Source of the DNA: Bacillota bacterium
Lineage (GTDB): Bacteria; Bacillota; Clostridia; Oscillospirales; Acutalibacteraceae
DNA: 64,000 nt
Reading direction: 5' to 3'
Assembly (NCBI GenBank): GCA_023410445.1
Contig: JAEYPT010000006.1
Coordinates: 124,001-188,000, forward strand
Shown: positions 35,583 to 46,400 of the stretch, in pieces
Numbering within the stretch: position 1 is the first letter of the stretch
Layout of the letters: each line of letters begins with the position of its first letter
The notes under the pieces: model-generated
The model's input: only the letters and a program-made list of their open reading frames with translations
Database searches by the model: none
Told to the model about the DNA's origin: nothing
Translations under genes and position numbers: made by a program

Positions 35583-38500
35583 ATGAAAAAGATCTCAAAA
35601 AAAGCGTTATCCTTACTGCTATCCCTTTCCATGGTGTTTGGAATGGCACCGTGGAGCATCGTGACCGCGTCTGCGGACAGCGGCACCAAAACCATGTATT
35701 ACAACCAAAGCGGGTTCTGGAAAGACTCAAACTGCACTCAAGCAGTCAATTCAAGCCAGAAAGCGGATTATACCGCCCTCGTGGTGAAAGACGGCGTGAC
35801 TTCCGTTGTCCCCGATTTCGGCGACTGTACCGGAATCACCAGCCTGTTGCTTCCAAGCAGTGTCACCTCGGTCGGCGCAAGTTCGTTTGCGGATTTAATC
35901 AACCTGAAAAGCGTCACCGTGATGGGTGCCGCCACCATCGAAAACTATGCCTTTTACGGATGTACCGCCTTAACCGACGTCACCATGCCGAACGCTACGT
36001 CTCTTGGCGATAATTCATTTTCGCAATGCACTTCCTTAACGAGCATCAATCTGCCGAATGTTACAACGGTGGGAAAAACTGTGTTTGCCGACTGCACGGC
36101 CCTTACCACTGTCTTAATGCCAAACGCCGTTTCCATTGAAGACTCATTTTATGAATGCACTGCTTTAACCAATGTCTTGCTGCCAAACGTTACCTCAGTC
36201 AGCGCGAGTGCATTTTACGGCTGTACCGCGTTAATTCAAATCGCGCTACCGAAAGCCGTCTCCATCGGAGATGAGGCGTTCCGAGGCTGCAAGGCCCTGA
36301 CCACGGTTTCTCTGGGCAGTGCGCACACAATTGGAGACAACGCATTTACAAACTGCGCCTCCTTAACCGACGTAAGCATACCAAACGTTACCACACTCGC
36401 GCCTTATGCCTTTAACAGCTGCACCGCCTTAACCGGTATTTCGATGCCGAACGTTCTCTCCGTTGGGAATTCTGCATTTTCTTGCAGTGGCTTAACCAGC
36501 GTCACTCTGCCGAATGCAGCCACCGTGGGTGACGGTGCGTTTTATGGCTGCAGAGACTTAACCCGCGCGGAACTGCCAAACGCAGTTTCCGTCGGCGACG
36601 GCGCCTTTCAGTACTGCGGCTTAAAAGATGTCGCTCTGCAGAGCACGGCCTCCATCGTCGGCAATGCATTCGACAGTTGCCCTGCATTGAAGAACCTTTA
36701 TGTCGTCGGCACATCTGCCCCCGCAGGGATGCCGGAAATTTCCAACACGTTCCTGTTCACCCCATATGAATCGAATGGAATAAACTATTATCGCCTAACC
36801 GGTAATACCTGCACGGGAACGGGTATGGAAATTCCAACGGATTTGTTCGGGGTCCCGATTCAGCCTGCGATCCAAAAGAGCGATCTGAAAATCACGGATA
36901 AAATTGCCTACTGCAACGGCACCGATCTTTATTCGGATGAAGGTTGTACTTCACCAATGGGTTCCCCTGCCCGATCTCTCGTGACAAAAATTGTTTTTGC
37001 GCCGGGTGTTACCTCCATCGGCGACAAGATGTTTGACGGCTGTAATGATTTAGCCGCCGTCACGATTCCGGAAAGTGTTACCTCCATTGGCGAAGGTGCA
37101 TTCATGGAATGTGAGAGTCTTAAAAATGTCAGAATCCCGGGTCCCGCCGCAATCGGTCGTTCTGCATTCGACAGCTGCAGCGCCTTAACCAACGTTTCCA
37201 TACCGAAAGTAACTTCGGTCGGCCAGAGGGCATTTAACGAATGCGGGGCCTTAACCGGCATAATAATGCCAAACGTTACCTCAATTGGATCAAGGGCGTT
37301 CGGCGGCTGTGAGGCTCTAACCAGTATTGTTATGCTGAAAGTGGCTTCCATCGATTATGGCGCTTTTTCCGACTGTCCCGCCTTAACCACCGTCGTGTTC
37401 AAAGGAAAAGCCGACACAATTGGCGATGGAGCTTTCGATACTTACGGCTCCGGTGCCGTAACGTTTGTTGTACCCGCAGAAGAGAAAGCCTACTATGAAG
37501 GGCTTTTAAACTCCGATGTGATGGGACCAATAAAGGCAGCTGTAGTTGCCGGCGAGCTTGTCACGGCTTTTGACCCGCTGCCTGACGGCACGGCGGCTCA
37601 GAATGCGGCAAACGGCACACCTCTGACGTCTTTGAACCTTCCCAAAACCTTGAGCGCCACCGCGGACGGGTGTGCCGAAACAATTCCAAACGTCACGTGG
37701 AAGCCGGTTACGGCCTACGATCCGGCCAAAGCGGGCGCTTACACCTTTACCGCAGTAATTCCCTCGGATTATATTCTTGCCAGTGGCGTTGCCCTGCCGA
37801 CCATCACGATCACGGTTGCGGCCGCAAGCGGCGGCTCCGACCATCGTTCCGACAGCAGCAGTTCCAAGCCCGCCCCCGCTGCACCGACAGATACGCAGAG
37901 CACCGCGGGTGGCACGGTGACGACCATAACCACGGTTCCGGATTCTGCGCCTACTGTTTTCGGCAGTCAATCGACGGTATCCGTCACGGTTCCGACAACA
38001 GTCAGCTCCGCAATTGCTGCCGCAACCCCGGAAAAAAAGGCGCAGGTCAAAATTTCTGTTCCTACCGCTTCCCTTGTGGAACAGCTCAGCAGCAGCGCGG
38101 TTCAGTCGGTTAACCTGACCGTTCGGGTACCGGCAGCTGCGGCAAACAACACAAACGAGAATGCACAAATAGAAATCAGCGCGGATCAGGAAGTCCTGCA
38201 GGCCGCGAAGGACGCAAAGAAAGACGTTACCCTGTCGGTCGTCAATTCCGAGACCGGTCGGGAAGCCTACAGTTGGACCTTCAAAGGTTCGGATTTGGCC
38301 GCTTCCACTGCCCCGGTAAAAAGCGTTGATCTTGCGCTGAGCGTACAGCCCACCGCATCTGATCCCGCTGTGAACTCCGCGGCGCACAGCAACAGCGGAC
38401 TTGTTCTTCATTTCGCCGATAACGGCGTTTTGCCGAGCGCGGCGACCGTGAAAATCGACGTGGCTGATCAGGGTTACAAGCCGGGCCAGGTTGTGTATTT

Positions 38501-38948
38501 CTACTATTACAACCCGGCGACAAAAGCCTTCGAGCAGGTTGGCAATTCAGTAGCTTATACGGTTGACGCCAACGGTTCTGTGAGCATCGAAATCCACCAC
38601 TGTTCCGACTATGTGCTTCTTTCCAAGGCGGTTCGTTCCCTTATACTGGACACGAAAACCTATACACTCGCCCCGCAGAAGAGCTACGAAGTCGGATTGA
38701 AGCAAACCGGTTTGAACGGTATGACGGTAAAGGTGTACTCTTCCGCCGCTGGGATTGCCGCCATAACGAAGCTGAAAAACGGCAACTACAGAATAACCGG
38801 TTTGAAACCCGGGGTAACGTACATCATGTTTGATGTGTATGATGACAAAAACAGGCGAATCACCAAATTACATGCGTCCGTCCGGCTGAACGTTCAAGTC
38901 GGCGCAAAACAAAAAGGGGATTCCACAAAACAAATCGCTGTTTTTTAA
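35583..38948 (+). CDS. Exported BspA-like leucine-rich-repeat surface protein
   Basis: A 1121-residue secreted protein. Signal peptide 1-31 (KALSLLLSLSMVFGMAPW). Residues about 60-640 hold two blocks of LRR_5/BspA-type repeats of about 23 residues with the pattern AFYGCTALTDVTMPNATSLG, interrupted at about 380-470. Then an Ig-like module (YDPAKAGAYTFTAVIPSDY), a low-complexity Ser/Thr linker and a long C-terminal region shared with the protein at 43495, ending in TYTLAPQKSYEVG and THV-like beta motifs, with final residues TKQIAVF. It is probably a surface adhesin or scaffold. No LPxTG, SLH or dockerin motif seen, so the shared C-terminal region may anchor it. Confidence 0.85.
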   Translation: MKKISKKALSLLLSLSMVFGMAPWSIVTASADSGTKTMYYNQSGFWKDSNCTQAVNSSQKADYTALVVKDGVTSVVPDFGDCTGITSLLLPSSVTSVGASSFADLINLKSVTVMGAATIENYAFYGCTALTDVTMPNATSLGDNSFSQCTSLTSINLPNVTTVGKTVFADCTALTTVLMPNAVSIEDSFYECTALTNVLLPNVTSVSASAFYGCTALIQIALPKAVSIGDEAFRGCKALTTVSLGSAHTIGDNAFTNCASLTDVSIPNVTTLAPYAFNSCTALTGISMPNVLSVGNSAFSCSGLTSVTLPNAATVGDGAFYGCRDLTRAELPNAVSVGDGAFQYCGLKDVALQSTASIVGNAFDSCPALKNLYVVGTSAPAGMPEISNTFLFTPYESNGINYYRLTGNTCTGTGMEIPTDLFGVPIQPAIQKSDLKITDKIAYCNGTDLYSDEGCTSPMGSPARSLVTKIVFAPGVTSIGDKMFDGCNDLAAVTIPESVTSIGEGAFMECESLKNVRIPGPAAIGRSAFDSCSALTNVSIPKVTSVGQRAFNECGALTGIIMPNVTSIGSRAFGGCEALTSIVMLKVASIDYGAFSDCPALTTVVFKGKADTIGDGAFDTYGSGAVTFVVPAEEKAYYEGLLNSDVMGPIKAAVVAGELVTAFDPLPDGTAAQNAANGTPLTSLNLPKTLSATADGCAETIPNVTWKPVTAYDPAKAGAYTFTAVIPSDYILASGVALPTITITVAAASGGSDHRSDSSSSKPAPAAPTDTQSTAGGTVTTITTVPDSAPTVFGSQSTVSVTVPTTVSSAIAAATPEKKAQVKISVPTASLVEQLSSSAVQSVNLTVRVPAAAANNTNENAQIEISADQEVLQAAKDAKKDVTLSVVNSETGREAYSWTFKGSDLAASTAPVKSVDLALSVQPTASDPAVNSAAHSNSGLVLHFADNGVLPSAATVKIDVADQGYKPGQVVYFYYYNPATKAFEQVGNSVAYTVDANGSVSIEIHHCSDYVLLSKAVRSLILDTKTYTLAPQKSYEVGLKQTGLNGMTVKVYSSAAGIAAITKLKNGNYRITGLKPGVTYIMFDVYDDKNRRITKLHASVRLNVQVGAKQKGDSTKQIAVF

Positions 38949-38969
38949 ACTGAATGATCGGAAGCACGA

Positions 38970-39014
38970 AAGACGAGAGGCGGGAAGAAAAATCTTCCCG
39001 CCTCCCGTCTTTTA
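38970..39014. terminator. Bidirectional terminator between LRR gene and tyrosine phosphatase gene
   Basis: GAGGCGGGAAGA and TCTTCCCGCCTC form a 12-bp perfect stem with extended flanking pairing (AGAC/GTCT) and a TTTT end. It lies between two convergent genes. Confidence 0.8.
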
Positions 39015-39071
39015 GGTATCCGTACGCTTTCGGTACGGACCGTTTCCCGCCCAAATCAAGTATTCCACAAA

Positions 39072-39806
39072 TCAGGGGCAAAGTTTTTCTTTCAGCACTT
39101 TGATTGTTGTTTGGTTCAGCCCGATTTTCGCCATGTAGTCGACGGCGGAGCCGTAATCCCGCTTCAGGTGGCGAATCGTCTTTTCCATATTGGACGGCGG
39201 CGACTGCATGATATAGGCCGGCACCGTAAAGCCCCGGCTTTCCAACTCCTCCGTCTGCTGAACAAACAGCTCTTTCATGACGGTCTCCGTCAGGGCGTAA
39301 TCGGCAATTACCGTCTCCTCGTCCACCCCTGCAAGCAATAACAGCAGCATGGTGACCATACCCGTACGGTCCTTCCCGCCGGTGCAGTGGAATAGCACAC
39401 AGCGGTCGGGGAAGGCTGCAATCGTCTCTAAGATCGCACGGAATTCCGCCTGACTTTCGTCCAACATCCAGCAGTACAGCTCCCACATGCTGGGCGGAAA
39501 TTCCGCGGTGTATTTGGTCCGTTTCACCGGGTCCTGAAGCGAATAAGTCTCGTACCGGACCGCCGGATTAAAAAGACCGATCCGGTCGGGGAATCGCTCG
39601 ATCTCATCCGGAAAACGAAGGTCAATGACACAGCGAAGGCCGTACTCGCTCAGGCGGTCGGCGTCCTCCTGAGATAGATTGTGAAGCGCGTCGCTGCGCA
39701 GAATGGAATGGGTTTTCAGCACAAGGCCGGAGCGGGTGCGGTAGCCTCCCAGTTCCCGGGTGTTTCTCGTCCCTGTAAGCGCGAAGGGCTGCGAAAGTTG
39801 TTGCAT
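39072..39806 (-). CDS. Tyrosine-protein phosphatase (Y_phosphatase3 family)
   Basis: A 244-residue low-similarity dual-specificity/tyrosine phosphatase with the CX5R loop FHCTGGKDRTGMVT, the N-terminal RNTRELGGYRTRSG and the general-acid region LRFPDEIERFPDR, as in clostridial and listerial (LipA-like) lipid/tyrosine phosphatases. The start is the ATG at 39806 (MQQLSQPFAL), 9 bases after GGGAG. No signal peptide, so it acts in the cytosol. It stands alone between the LRR gene and the SARP-like two-component pair. Confidence 0.88.
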   Translation of the reverse strand: MQQLSQPFALTGTRNTRELGGYRTRSGLVLKTHSILRSDALHNLSQEDADRLSEYGLRCVIDLRFPDEIERFPDRIGLFNPAVRYETYSLQDPVKRTKYTAEFPPSMWELYCWMLDESQAEFRAILETIAAFPDRCVLFHCTGGKDRTGMVTMLLLLLAGVDEETVIADYALTETVMKELFVQQTEELESRGFTVPAYIMQSPPSNMEKTIRHLKRDYGSAVDYMAKIGLNQTTIKVLKEKLCP

Positions 39807-39904
39807 CTGATTACTCCCAATGTTATTAATTAATTGCCTTTGGTGGTAGGAATTCAGGGTGGAAATCGGGGGCTCTGTCATCCTGGCTCCTGGGCAAAGC
39901 GGCC

Positions 39905-40138
39905 CAGGAAATCCCGTTCAGTCGACCGCCCAATGCTTCGCAGAGCGCGGTATAGTCCTCTTTTGTGCCGCCGTGGCGCAGATCGCCCGCCAGAAGCACC
40001 AGACCGATTGCCCATTCTTTTCCGACTCCAGATATGCCATCAGGTTATAAAGCGGGCCCGGAAGCTTTTTTAGGAGCGACTGAAAGCCCGCATCCCGTGA
40101 CCAGCAGCTCGGTCGCCGTCTGTCGGACAAAGTCCGGC
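39905..40138 (-). pseudogene. Decayed, frameshifted coding remnant of unknown family
   Basis: Reverse-strand translations in two frames together look protein-like: SLLKKLPGPLYNLMAYLE in one frame and KEWAIGLVLLAGDLRHGG followed by TKEDYTALCEALGG in the next, with a stop a little upstream. A +1 or -1 shift around 40020 would join them. The family was not recognised. It is immediately downstream of the BTAD response regulator, in the same direction. Confidence 0.4.
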
Positions 40139-40189
40139 TACATCTTGATGCAGGTGTAGGTGGGATGCTCCGGCCGGATTCGGTAAAGC

Positions 40190-41308
40190 TCAGCGGCTGA
40201 TTGCCTGATAAAAAGCAACGAACTGGCGGGCTGGCACTGTTTGCAGTTCCTCCCGCAGAATCTTTTCATAGATCTCATACTGTCTCCGGAATTTCTCCCG
40301 GTTTCCCTCTCGCATATACAGCTCCAGCAGAGACCGGTTCCCGGTTTCCGACAGAGGGTCGTACTGAATCAGCGTAACCAGGTAGTGTTCGGCCTTTTGC
40401 TGTTCCTCCAGCTCCGAATAATACTCCGCGATGTTCAGCATGAGGGTTTCATATTGAAGCTCCAGCTTCGTGCGCACTTCATCCACCCAAAAATAGTCCT
40501 CGTTTTGCAGATAGGCTCCGGCGTACAGCTTCGCGGCGGTTTCCGCCTCGACGATGTTGGAATCGTCTACAAAAGAATTTGTTTTCACAAATTTTGAAAA
40601 ATCAACGTAATCGCAGACACCGTCGGAAACCTCAAGCTTATAGCTTCCGGTTATCTTGATAATATTCCGGCCGATTTTGGCCTCTTCCAACGCACGGCGC
40701 AGATTATAAACGGTCACATACAAAAGATTCATACTCTTTTTATCCGATTTTCCGCCGAAGATGTTCTGAATCAATTCTTCCCGCGGGATGGTCTGCCCGT
40801 AATGGCAGAGCAGGTAAGCAAACAGTTCCTTTGTCTGACGGGTTGGAAATTTAATCGGAATTTTGCTGTAGGTTTCATGGAAGGCTTCAAAGTCCCGGAA
40901 ACAGTGAACGACGGTACTTCCCGCCTGCCCGTTGCTCTCTTTTTCGTTCGCGGCTGAAAACAGATGCTCCATTGTCCTGTTCAGGCGCTTTTCATCGATC
41001 GGTTTCAAAAGATAATCGAGCGGATAGGCCTGAAACGCATCCAAAGCATACTCGGAGTAAGCCGTTACGAACACAATAATAATCCCAAAGTGCAGCTCCT
41101 GAATTTTCAGAGCAAGCTCAAGGCCGTTTTCGCCGGGCATATCGATATCCAGAAAAACGACATCCGGACGGATTTTCATCACGTTTTCCAGTACCCTGCG
41201 CGGGTCCTGCAGCATTGACACAATCTCAATAGACTCAAATCTTTGAAGCTGATACTCCAATTCATCCAGTGCGGGCTGCTCATCATCAACCAGCATAGCT
41301 CTTATCAT
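40190..41308 (-). CDS. SARP-like response regulator (REC - winged helix - BTAD)
   Basis: A 372-residue regulator. The receiver (1-120) has VDDEQPALDE, DVVFLDIDMPGENG with the phospho-acceptor Asp, and YLLKPIDEKRL. It is followed by a Trans_reg_C-like winged helix (TKELFAYLLCHYGQTIPREEL) and a tetratricopeptide-like BTAD domain (QKAEHYLVTLIQYDPLSETG; LLELYMREGNREKF). The ATG at 41308 follows GGAGG by 8 bases and overlaps the kinase stop, so the pair is translationally coupled. It is the output partner of the 7TM kinase at 41286. Confidence 0.9.
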   Translation of the reverse strand: MIRAMLVDDEQPALDELEYQLQRFESIEIVSMLQDPRRVLENVMKIRPDVVFLDIDMPGENGLELALKIQELHFGIIIVFVTAYSEYALDAFQAYPLDYLLKPIDEKRLNRTMEHLFSAANEKESNGQAGSTVVHCFRDFEAFHETYSKIPIKFPTRQTKELFAYLLCHYGQTIPREELIQNIFGGKSDKKSMNLLYVTVYNLRRALEEAKIGRNIIKITGSYKLEVSDGVCDYVDFSKFVKTNSFVDDSNIVEAETAAKLYAGAYLQNEDYFWVDEVRTKLELQYETLMLNIAEYYSELEEQQKAEHYLVTLIQYDPLSETGNRSLLELYMREGNREKFRRQYEIYEKILREELQTVPARQFVAFYQAISR

Positions 41309-43241
41309 TTGAAAGACCTCCGTTCCACGGTAATTCCATGTAAACATCCGCCCCGCCGCTTTCCCGGTTACGGATGCAAAGGGAAACGTGATACATCTTC
41401 TGAAGACGCCGCGTAATATTGTAGATTCCGACACTCCGACTGGCTTCCTCGCCGGAAATCAGGTTATTGATCCGCTCCGGGTCGATGCCGACGCCGTCGT
41501 CCTGAACGCCGACTCTTACGGTATCGCCGATCTGACGAACATAAACAAGGATGCTGCCGCCGTCTGGCTTCGGACGTATTCCATGAACGACGGCATTTTC
41601 AACCAGCGGCTGAAGAATCAGCGGCGGCACGCGGAAATGAGTGTCGTCAATCTCGTATTGCACCTTCAGCCGGTCGCCGAAACGCGCCTGCTCCAGCGCA
41701 AGGTAGGAGCGCACAAACACAAGCTCTTTTTCAACCGGTATGGTGTCCTCCAGATCTTTAAAATCGAAACACCCGCGCAGATACGTGCTGAACTCCATCA
41801 GAAGCTGCTGGGCCCGGGCGACGTCCCTGCGGGAGACGGAAAGAATGGTATTGAGCGCGTTATAAATAAAATGGGGCCGAATCTGAGATTTTAAAAATTT
41901 CAGCTCGGCTTTTCGCTCCCGTTCCTGCGAAGCCTCCAGCTCCTGGTATGCCTTCTCCTTCTTCCGAAGAGTGTCGGCGAAGCTTTCGGCCAGAATATGA
42001 GCCTGCGTCATCAGAAGTATGAAAAATCCGAGCGGAGTAAGCTCAAACAGGCTGCCGGGAAGCATGTTGTTCTGGATCATAAAATCATAGGCGCAGCACC
42101 CCAAAACCACCAGACAGCCGGTCAGCGTCAGGGCGGCATGGAGTCGGTTTCTGCCCACCGCAAGACACATGCGGAGGAACAGGTAGCCGGAAAGAACAAG
42201 AACCAGGATTTCAATCGGGTAAATCAGCGTGGTAAAAAACGAAACGGGAGAAATCAGCGTCAAGGCCGTCATAAAGACGGTATACCCCCCGATGATATGC
42301 AAAAGAATTTTGGGGATTTCCTCCGGAAACAATTCCCGCAGCAGTACGGCAAGCATGGCCGGGAACCAGTACAGCGTCAGGTAATCCATCCGGATCATGG
42401 CGGAAAACCCGACAAACGGGAACAGAAACCGGAGCAGATAGCTCCCGTGCAGAATCGTGCGTACGGCCGCCGCCAGGCAAAGCGCCGCAAAAAACAGGTC
42501 GCATTTTTCCTGCCTGCGGAAATAGAAAACCGAGCTGTAAATAAACGCCATTACGAAAAAGCTGCCCAGCAAAAACATATCCCGGCAAAAAAGAGCTTTT
42601 TCAATGTCGGTCATCTGATCCGGATGACCCAGATAAAGGGTGCCCCACATCCCGCCGCGGGAATAGGTATAATTGGAGACCTGAACCAGAATGGAGAATT
42701 GGCTGCGGGAAGGCGTAAACGAAACGATATTCAGCCGGTATTCCGGTTTTCCCTCCTGCGTGTTCTGCGAAACAACGCCGTTTTCCGCGAGCAGCCGGTC
42801 GTCAACATAGAGCCGGTACGCAGTGGAAAACGTCGGAATCCAAAGCGACAGCGGTTTGCCCGGCTGTGCTCCGGTTACGTGCAGCCGATAGGTCCCGAAT
42901 CCGTCGCCCGGGAGCGTTTTACCGCCGATTCGATAGGAGTTCCAGACCTTCGGAACCGTCGGGATGAGATCCGGTTTTGCGCCCGCCTGCACGTCCCGCT
43001 CGGTAACAAGACGGCGCCAATAGAACTCCCAATCGCCGTTCAGGGCCAGAATTCTATCCGTAAAATGCTGCTCCTGCCCGGAAATATCCAGCGTTCCGTT
43101 CACGGCTAAATTCCCGTCGCTGGAATGCAGATTGGCATAGCCGATCAGCGCAAGAAAAAACAGCCCCATAAAAAACAAAATAAGTGAGAAGGAAAGAATC
43201 TGCTTTCGGTATTTCCTATGATTCGGTTGGACATCCGGCAT
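41286..43241 (-). CDS. 7TM sensor histidine kinase (jelly-roll sensor, LytS-type His_kinase output)
   Basis: A 651-residue kinase with an N-terminal helix, an extracellular jelly-roll-like sensor (LNGDWEFYWRRLVTE; LSLWIPTFSTAYRLYVDD, about 45-200), seven membrane helices (about 210-410), a short coiled coil, and a LytS-type phospho-acceptor domain (KSQIRPHFIYNALNTIL) with a GHKL ATPase (PPLILQPLVENAVVHGI). Its sensor half matches that of the kinase at 33409 segment by segment, but the transmitter half belongs to a different family. The signal is unknown; carbohydrate-like ligands are plausible. Confidence 0.88.
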   Translation of the reverse strand: MPDVQPNHRKYRKQILSFSLILFFMGLFFLALIGYANLHSSDGNLAVNGTLDISGQEQHFTDRILALNGDWEFYWRRLVTERDVQAGAKPDLIPTVPKVWNSYRIGGKTLPGDGFGTYRLHVTGAQPGKPLSLWIPTFSTAYRLYVDDRLLAENGVVSQNTQEGKPEYRLNIVSFTPSRSQFSILVQVSNYTYSRGGMWGTLYLGHPDQMTDIEKALFCRDMFLLGSFFVMAFIYSSVFYFRRQEKCDLFFAALCLAAAVRTILHGSYLLRFLFPFVGFSAMIRMDYLTLYWFPAMLAVLLRELFPEEIPKILLHIIGGYTVFMTALTLISPVSFFTTLIYPIEILVLVLSGYLFLRMCLAVGRNRLHAALTLTGCLVVLGCCAYDFMIQNNMLPGSLFELTPLGFFILLMTQAHILAESFADTLRKKEKAYQELEASQERERKAELKFLKSQIRPHFIYNALNTILSVSRRDVARAQQLLMEFSTYLRGCFDFKDLEDTIPVEKELVFVRSYLALEQARFGDRLKVQYEIDDTHFRVPPLILQPLVENAVVHGIRPKPDGGSILVYVRQIGDTVRVGVQDDGVGIDPERINNLISGEEASRSVGIYNITRRLQKMYHVSLCIRNRESGGADVYMELPWNGGLSNDKSYAG

Positions 43242-43277
43242 AATATTCCATCTTTTCAGTGAGATATTGACAATATC

Positions 43278-43306
43278 AGTATACCAACAGAGGCGGCCGG
43301 ATACAA
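43278..43306 (-). promoter_or_regulatory. Promoter of the SARP-like two-component operon
   Basis: On the reverse strand TTGTAT (43301-43306) and TATACT (43278-43283) are 17 bases apart, about 37 bases upstream of the kinase start. The -10 matches 5 of 6 positions. Confidence 0.55.
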
Positions 43307-43494
43307 CCGAAAAGCAATAGAAACTATGTTAAATTTTTCGGATTCTCCAAAAAGCTGCAAATTTCTGCCGCTCCGGTTTATCTGTTTCAGGGTATATTTT
43401 AAGATTTGTTTTAGAACCGTGTGCTAAAATACCTTTTGCAACAACCAATCCGGCAAATTATCTGCCATAAAATTGCAAAAGAGGTAAATAAAAA

Positions 43495-46400
43495 GTGAAC
43501 ATTGCGGCAAAAAAAGCAGTTTCCCTGATCTTGTCCGCTGCTGTTCTGCTGAGTCCCACGATATACAGCGGAGCTTTTGCGGCGAGTGAGACCACCTCCC
43601 TCCAGACCGGCACGGCTGGCAATTACAGCGGGCAATACTCGATGGATATTGCCAGATCTCTGGCGGGGGCCACGGGGCCCACGATCACCCAGGATCTACA
43701 AGATCAGACGGTCAATATCGGTGATAAAGTAGTGCTCAGTATTTCGGTAAGCGGCAGCGGAAATTTTTTGTACAGTTGGTATAAAAACAACCAGCCGATT
43801 GAAGTTGACAGCATCCATCCCACCCATACCATAGCTTCCGCCTCCACGTCGGATGAAGGAAATTATTTTGCTTTCGTGAGGAACTTAGATAATGGAGATA
43901 CCGCGACTTCCTCTACGATGAAACTCACAGTAAATTCTATTGCGGCTCCCAAGGTCAATCCGGTGGAATGTACGGATACGGCGGTAACCGGCACAGCACA
44001 GCCAGACTCAACCGTCACGGTAGAATATCTGGATGGGTCGCCGGCAGGAACCGCTACAGCCGATTCAACCGGGGCATTCACTGTGCCGATCAGAGCAATG
44101 CCGGTGGGAGCAACCCTGATCGTTATCGCCAGTGCAAATGGAATCAAAAGCCCTACGACCAGTTTTACGGTCGGGATTCCCGCTCCTAAGGTCAACCCGG
44201 TAAAATACTCGGATACGAAAGTAACTGGAACAACGCAGCCGGGTGCAAGCATTAACGTAAAATGGTTGAACGACCTGCCATTAGGTAGCACAACTGCTGA
44301 TTCAACCGGAGCGTTCTCGATGCCGATCAGTGCGATGTCAGCCGGAACAATGCTGGACATAACTGCCTCTTTGGACGGAAATACAAGCCCAACTACCAGC
44401 GTTGTGGTCAGCGGAGTTTCCGCACCCACGGTCAATCCGGTGAAATACACGGATACGAAAGTCACTGGAACAACCGATCCGGGGGCGCAAATCTCAGTCG
44501 AATTCGAAGATCGCAGTTCGGTTCTCGGGAATGGGAAGGCCGATGCAAACGGAGCGTTCTCGGTGCCGATTTGCAATCAATCGGCCGGAACGATCATTCT
44601 CGTGTTTGCTACCGCAGGCGGGAAGGAAAGTCCGGCAACATCTGTTAAAGTTGGAATGGGTACCGTCGTCACCGGCTTCGCCGCTTTGGGCGACACGGTG
44701 AAAAACCAGTCCGTTTCCGCGGGCGCGATTGTTTCCCACCTGAACTTTCCAGAGAATTTGACAGTAACCGGCGAAGGAATTACCGGAAAGTTGATTCACG
44801 TTACCGCGTGGACCTGCAGCAATTACAATTCTTCCGTAGCTGGAATCTATACGTTCCACCCGACAATTGACAACCATTACACCGGGGAGGGCTATGTAGA
44901 CAGCGGCTTCTCCGTCACGGGAGATCTGCCTACGATCACCGTTACGGTAAAATCTGCTTCCTCTCCCACAGTCACGGTCAACCCGGTAAAAAGCAGCGAC
45001 GCGGCAGTAACCGGAACAACACAGCCGGGTGCGACCGTCACGGTAAAATGGGCGAGCAGCGGTCTGCCGGTTGGAAACGCGACAGCCAATTCAACCGGAG
45101 CATTCTCGGTACCGATGAGTGCACAGCCGGCCGGAACCGTTCTTCTTGTAACTTCCTTCTTAAACGGAGATACCAGCCCCGCGGCCCGCATTGTAGTTGG
45201 CGACTCTTCCTCCGAGAAACCCGTCATCAGCGGATTTTCCGATTTGGGGAACACAGTGAAAAACCAGACTTTTTCCATCAGTGACGTACTTACTTCGCTG
45301 AAGCTTCCGGAAAAGCTGGCGGTAATCGGCAGCGGAATTACCGGCATGTGGGTCAGAGTTTCCGCATGGGTTTGCAGCACGTTCACTTCTCCCGTCGCCG
45401 GAACATATACGTTCCATGCGGTGCTGGACAGCGGCTATACCGGAGAAGGCTATGTAGACAGCGGCTATACCTTAGCAAGCCTTGTGAATCCGCCGACCAT
45501 CACCGTTACGGTAAAGGATAACAATTCCAACAATCCCTCCAACGGCGGTTCCAGTGATCACTCCACCCATACGTCTTCACAGCCAGTCGCACCTCATACA
45601 GAAACTCAGGTCAACCCCACAGGCAATACCGCTACGGTAACAACCGTTGCGGACAGCGTCACCCAGTCCGGCGACACGGCACAGATTGCCGTTACCATTC
45701 CGTCCGTCACGGTTGATACGACCGGCACGAATGCATCGCTGAATGCAAGCCAAAAGGCAAGCGTATCCATTGATCTTCCAAAGGACGCCATTCTGCAGCA
45801 GTTTGCCGCCAAGAAGGACGTTGACCTGACGCTGACCGTTCCTCACGCGGTCGCACAGGATACCACCCCGAATCTGGCCGTAACCATCAAGGCATCGGCG
45901 GATATTATCGCGGCCGCAAAGGCCGACGCAACCGACGTCACCATTCATATCAAGGATGCCGATACGCAGCAGCTTACCTACAGCTGGACCTTCAAAGGCG
46001 CGGACCTTGCAAAATCCACAACTCCGGTCACGGATGTGAATATTTCCATGTCCATCCGGCTGACAACGGAGGTTGCTCAGGTAAATAAAGTCACTCCAAC
46101 CAATAAGGGTCTTGTTCTGATGTTCGACCACAGCGGTGTTCTGCCGTCGGTGGCAAGCGTTACCTTCTCCGCAAAGGAAAAGGGCTTCCAGCCGGGTCAG
46201 AAGCTGTTCTTCTACTACTACAATCCAAAGACCGGGCAGATTGATGCTCAGAATCAGGAATATACGGTAGGCCCCGACGGCATGGTAACGGTGCAGATTT
46301 TCCACTGCTCCAATTATGTGCTGCTCCCCAACAAAGCACGCACCATTGCGCTGGATACCCGTGCTTACACGCTGGCCCCGGGAAACAGCTATGTCACCGG

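Noticed and set aside
41997..43109. Long 370-codon forward-strand frame opposite the 7TM kinase
   Set aside because: Antisense shadow of a real kinase with all motifs; composition is unlike a protein.
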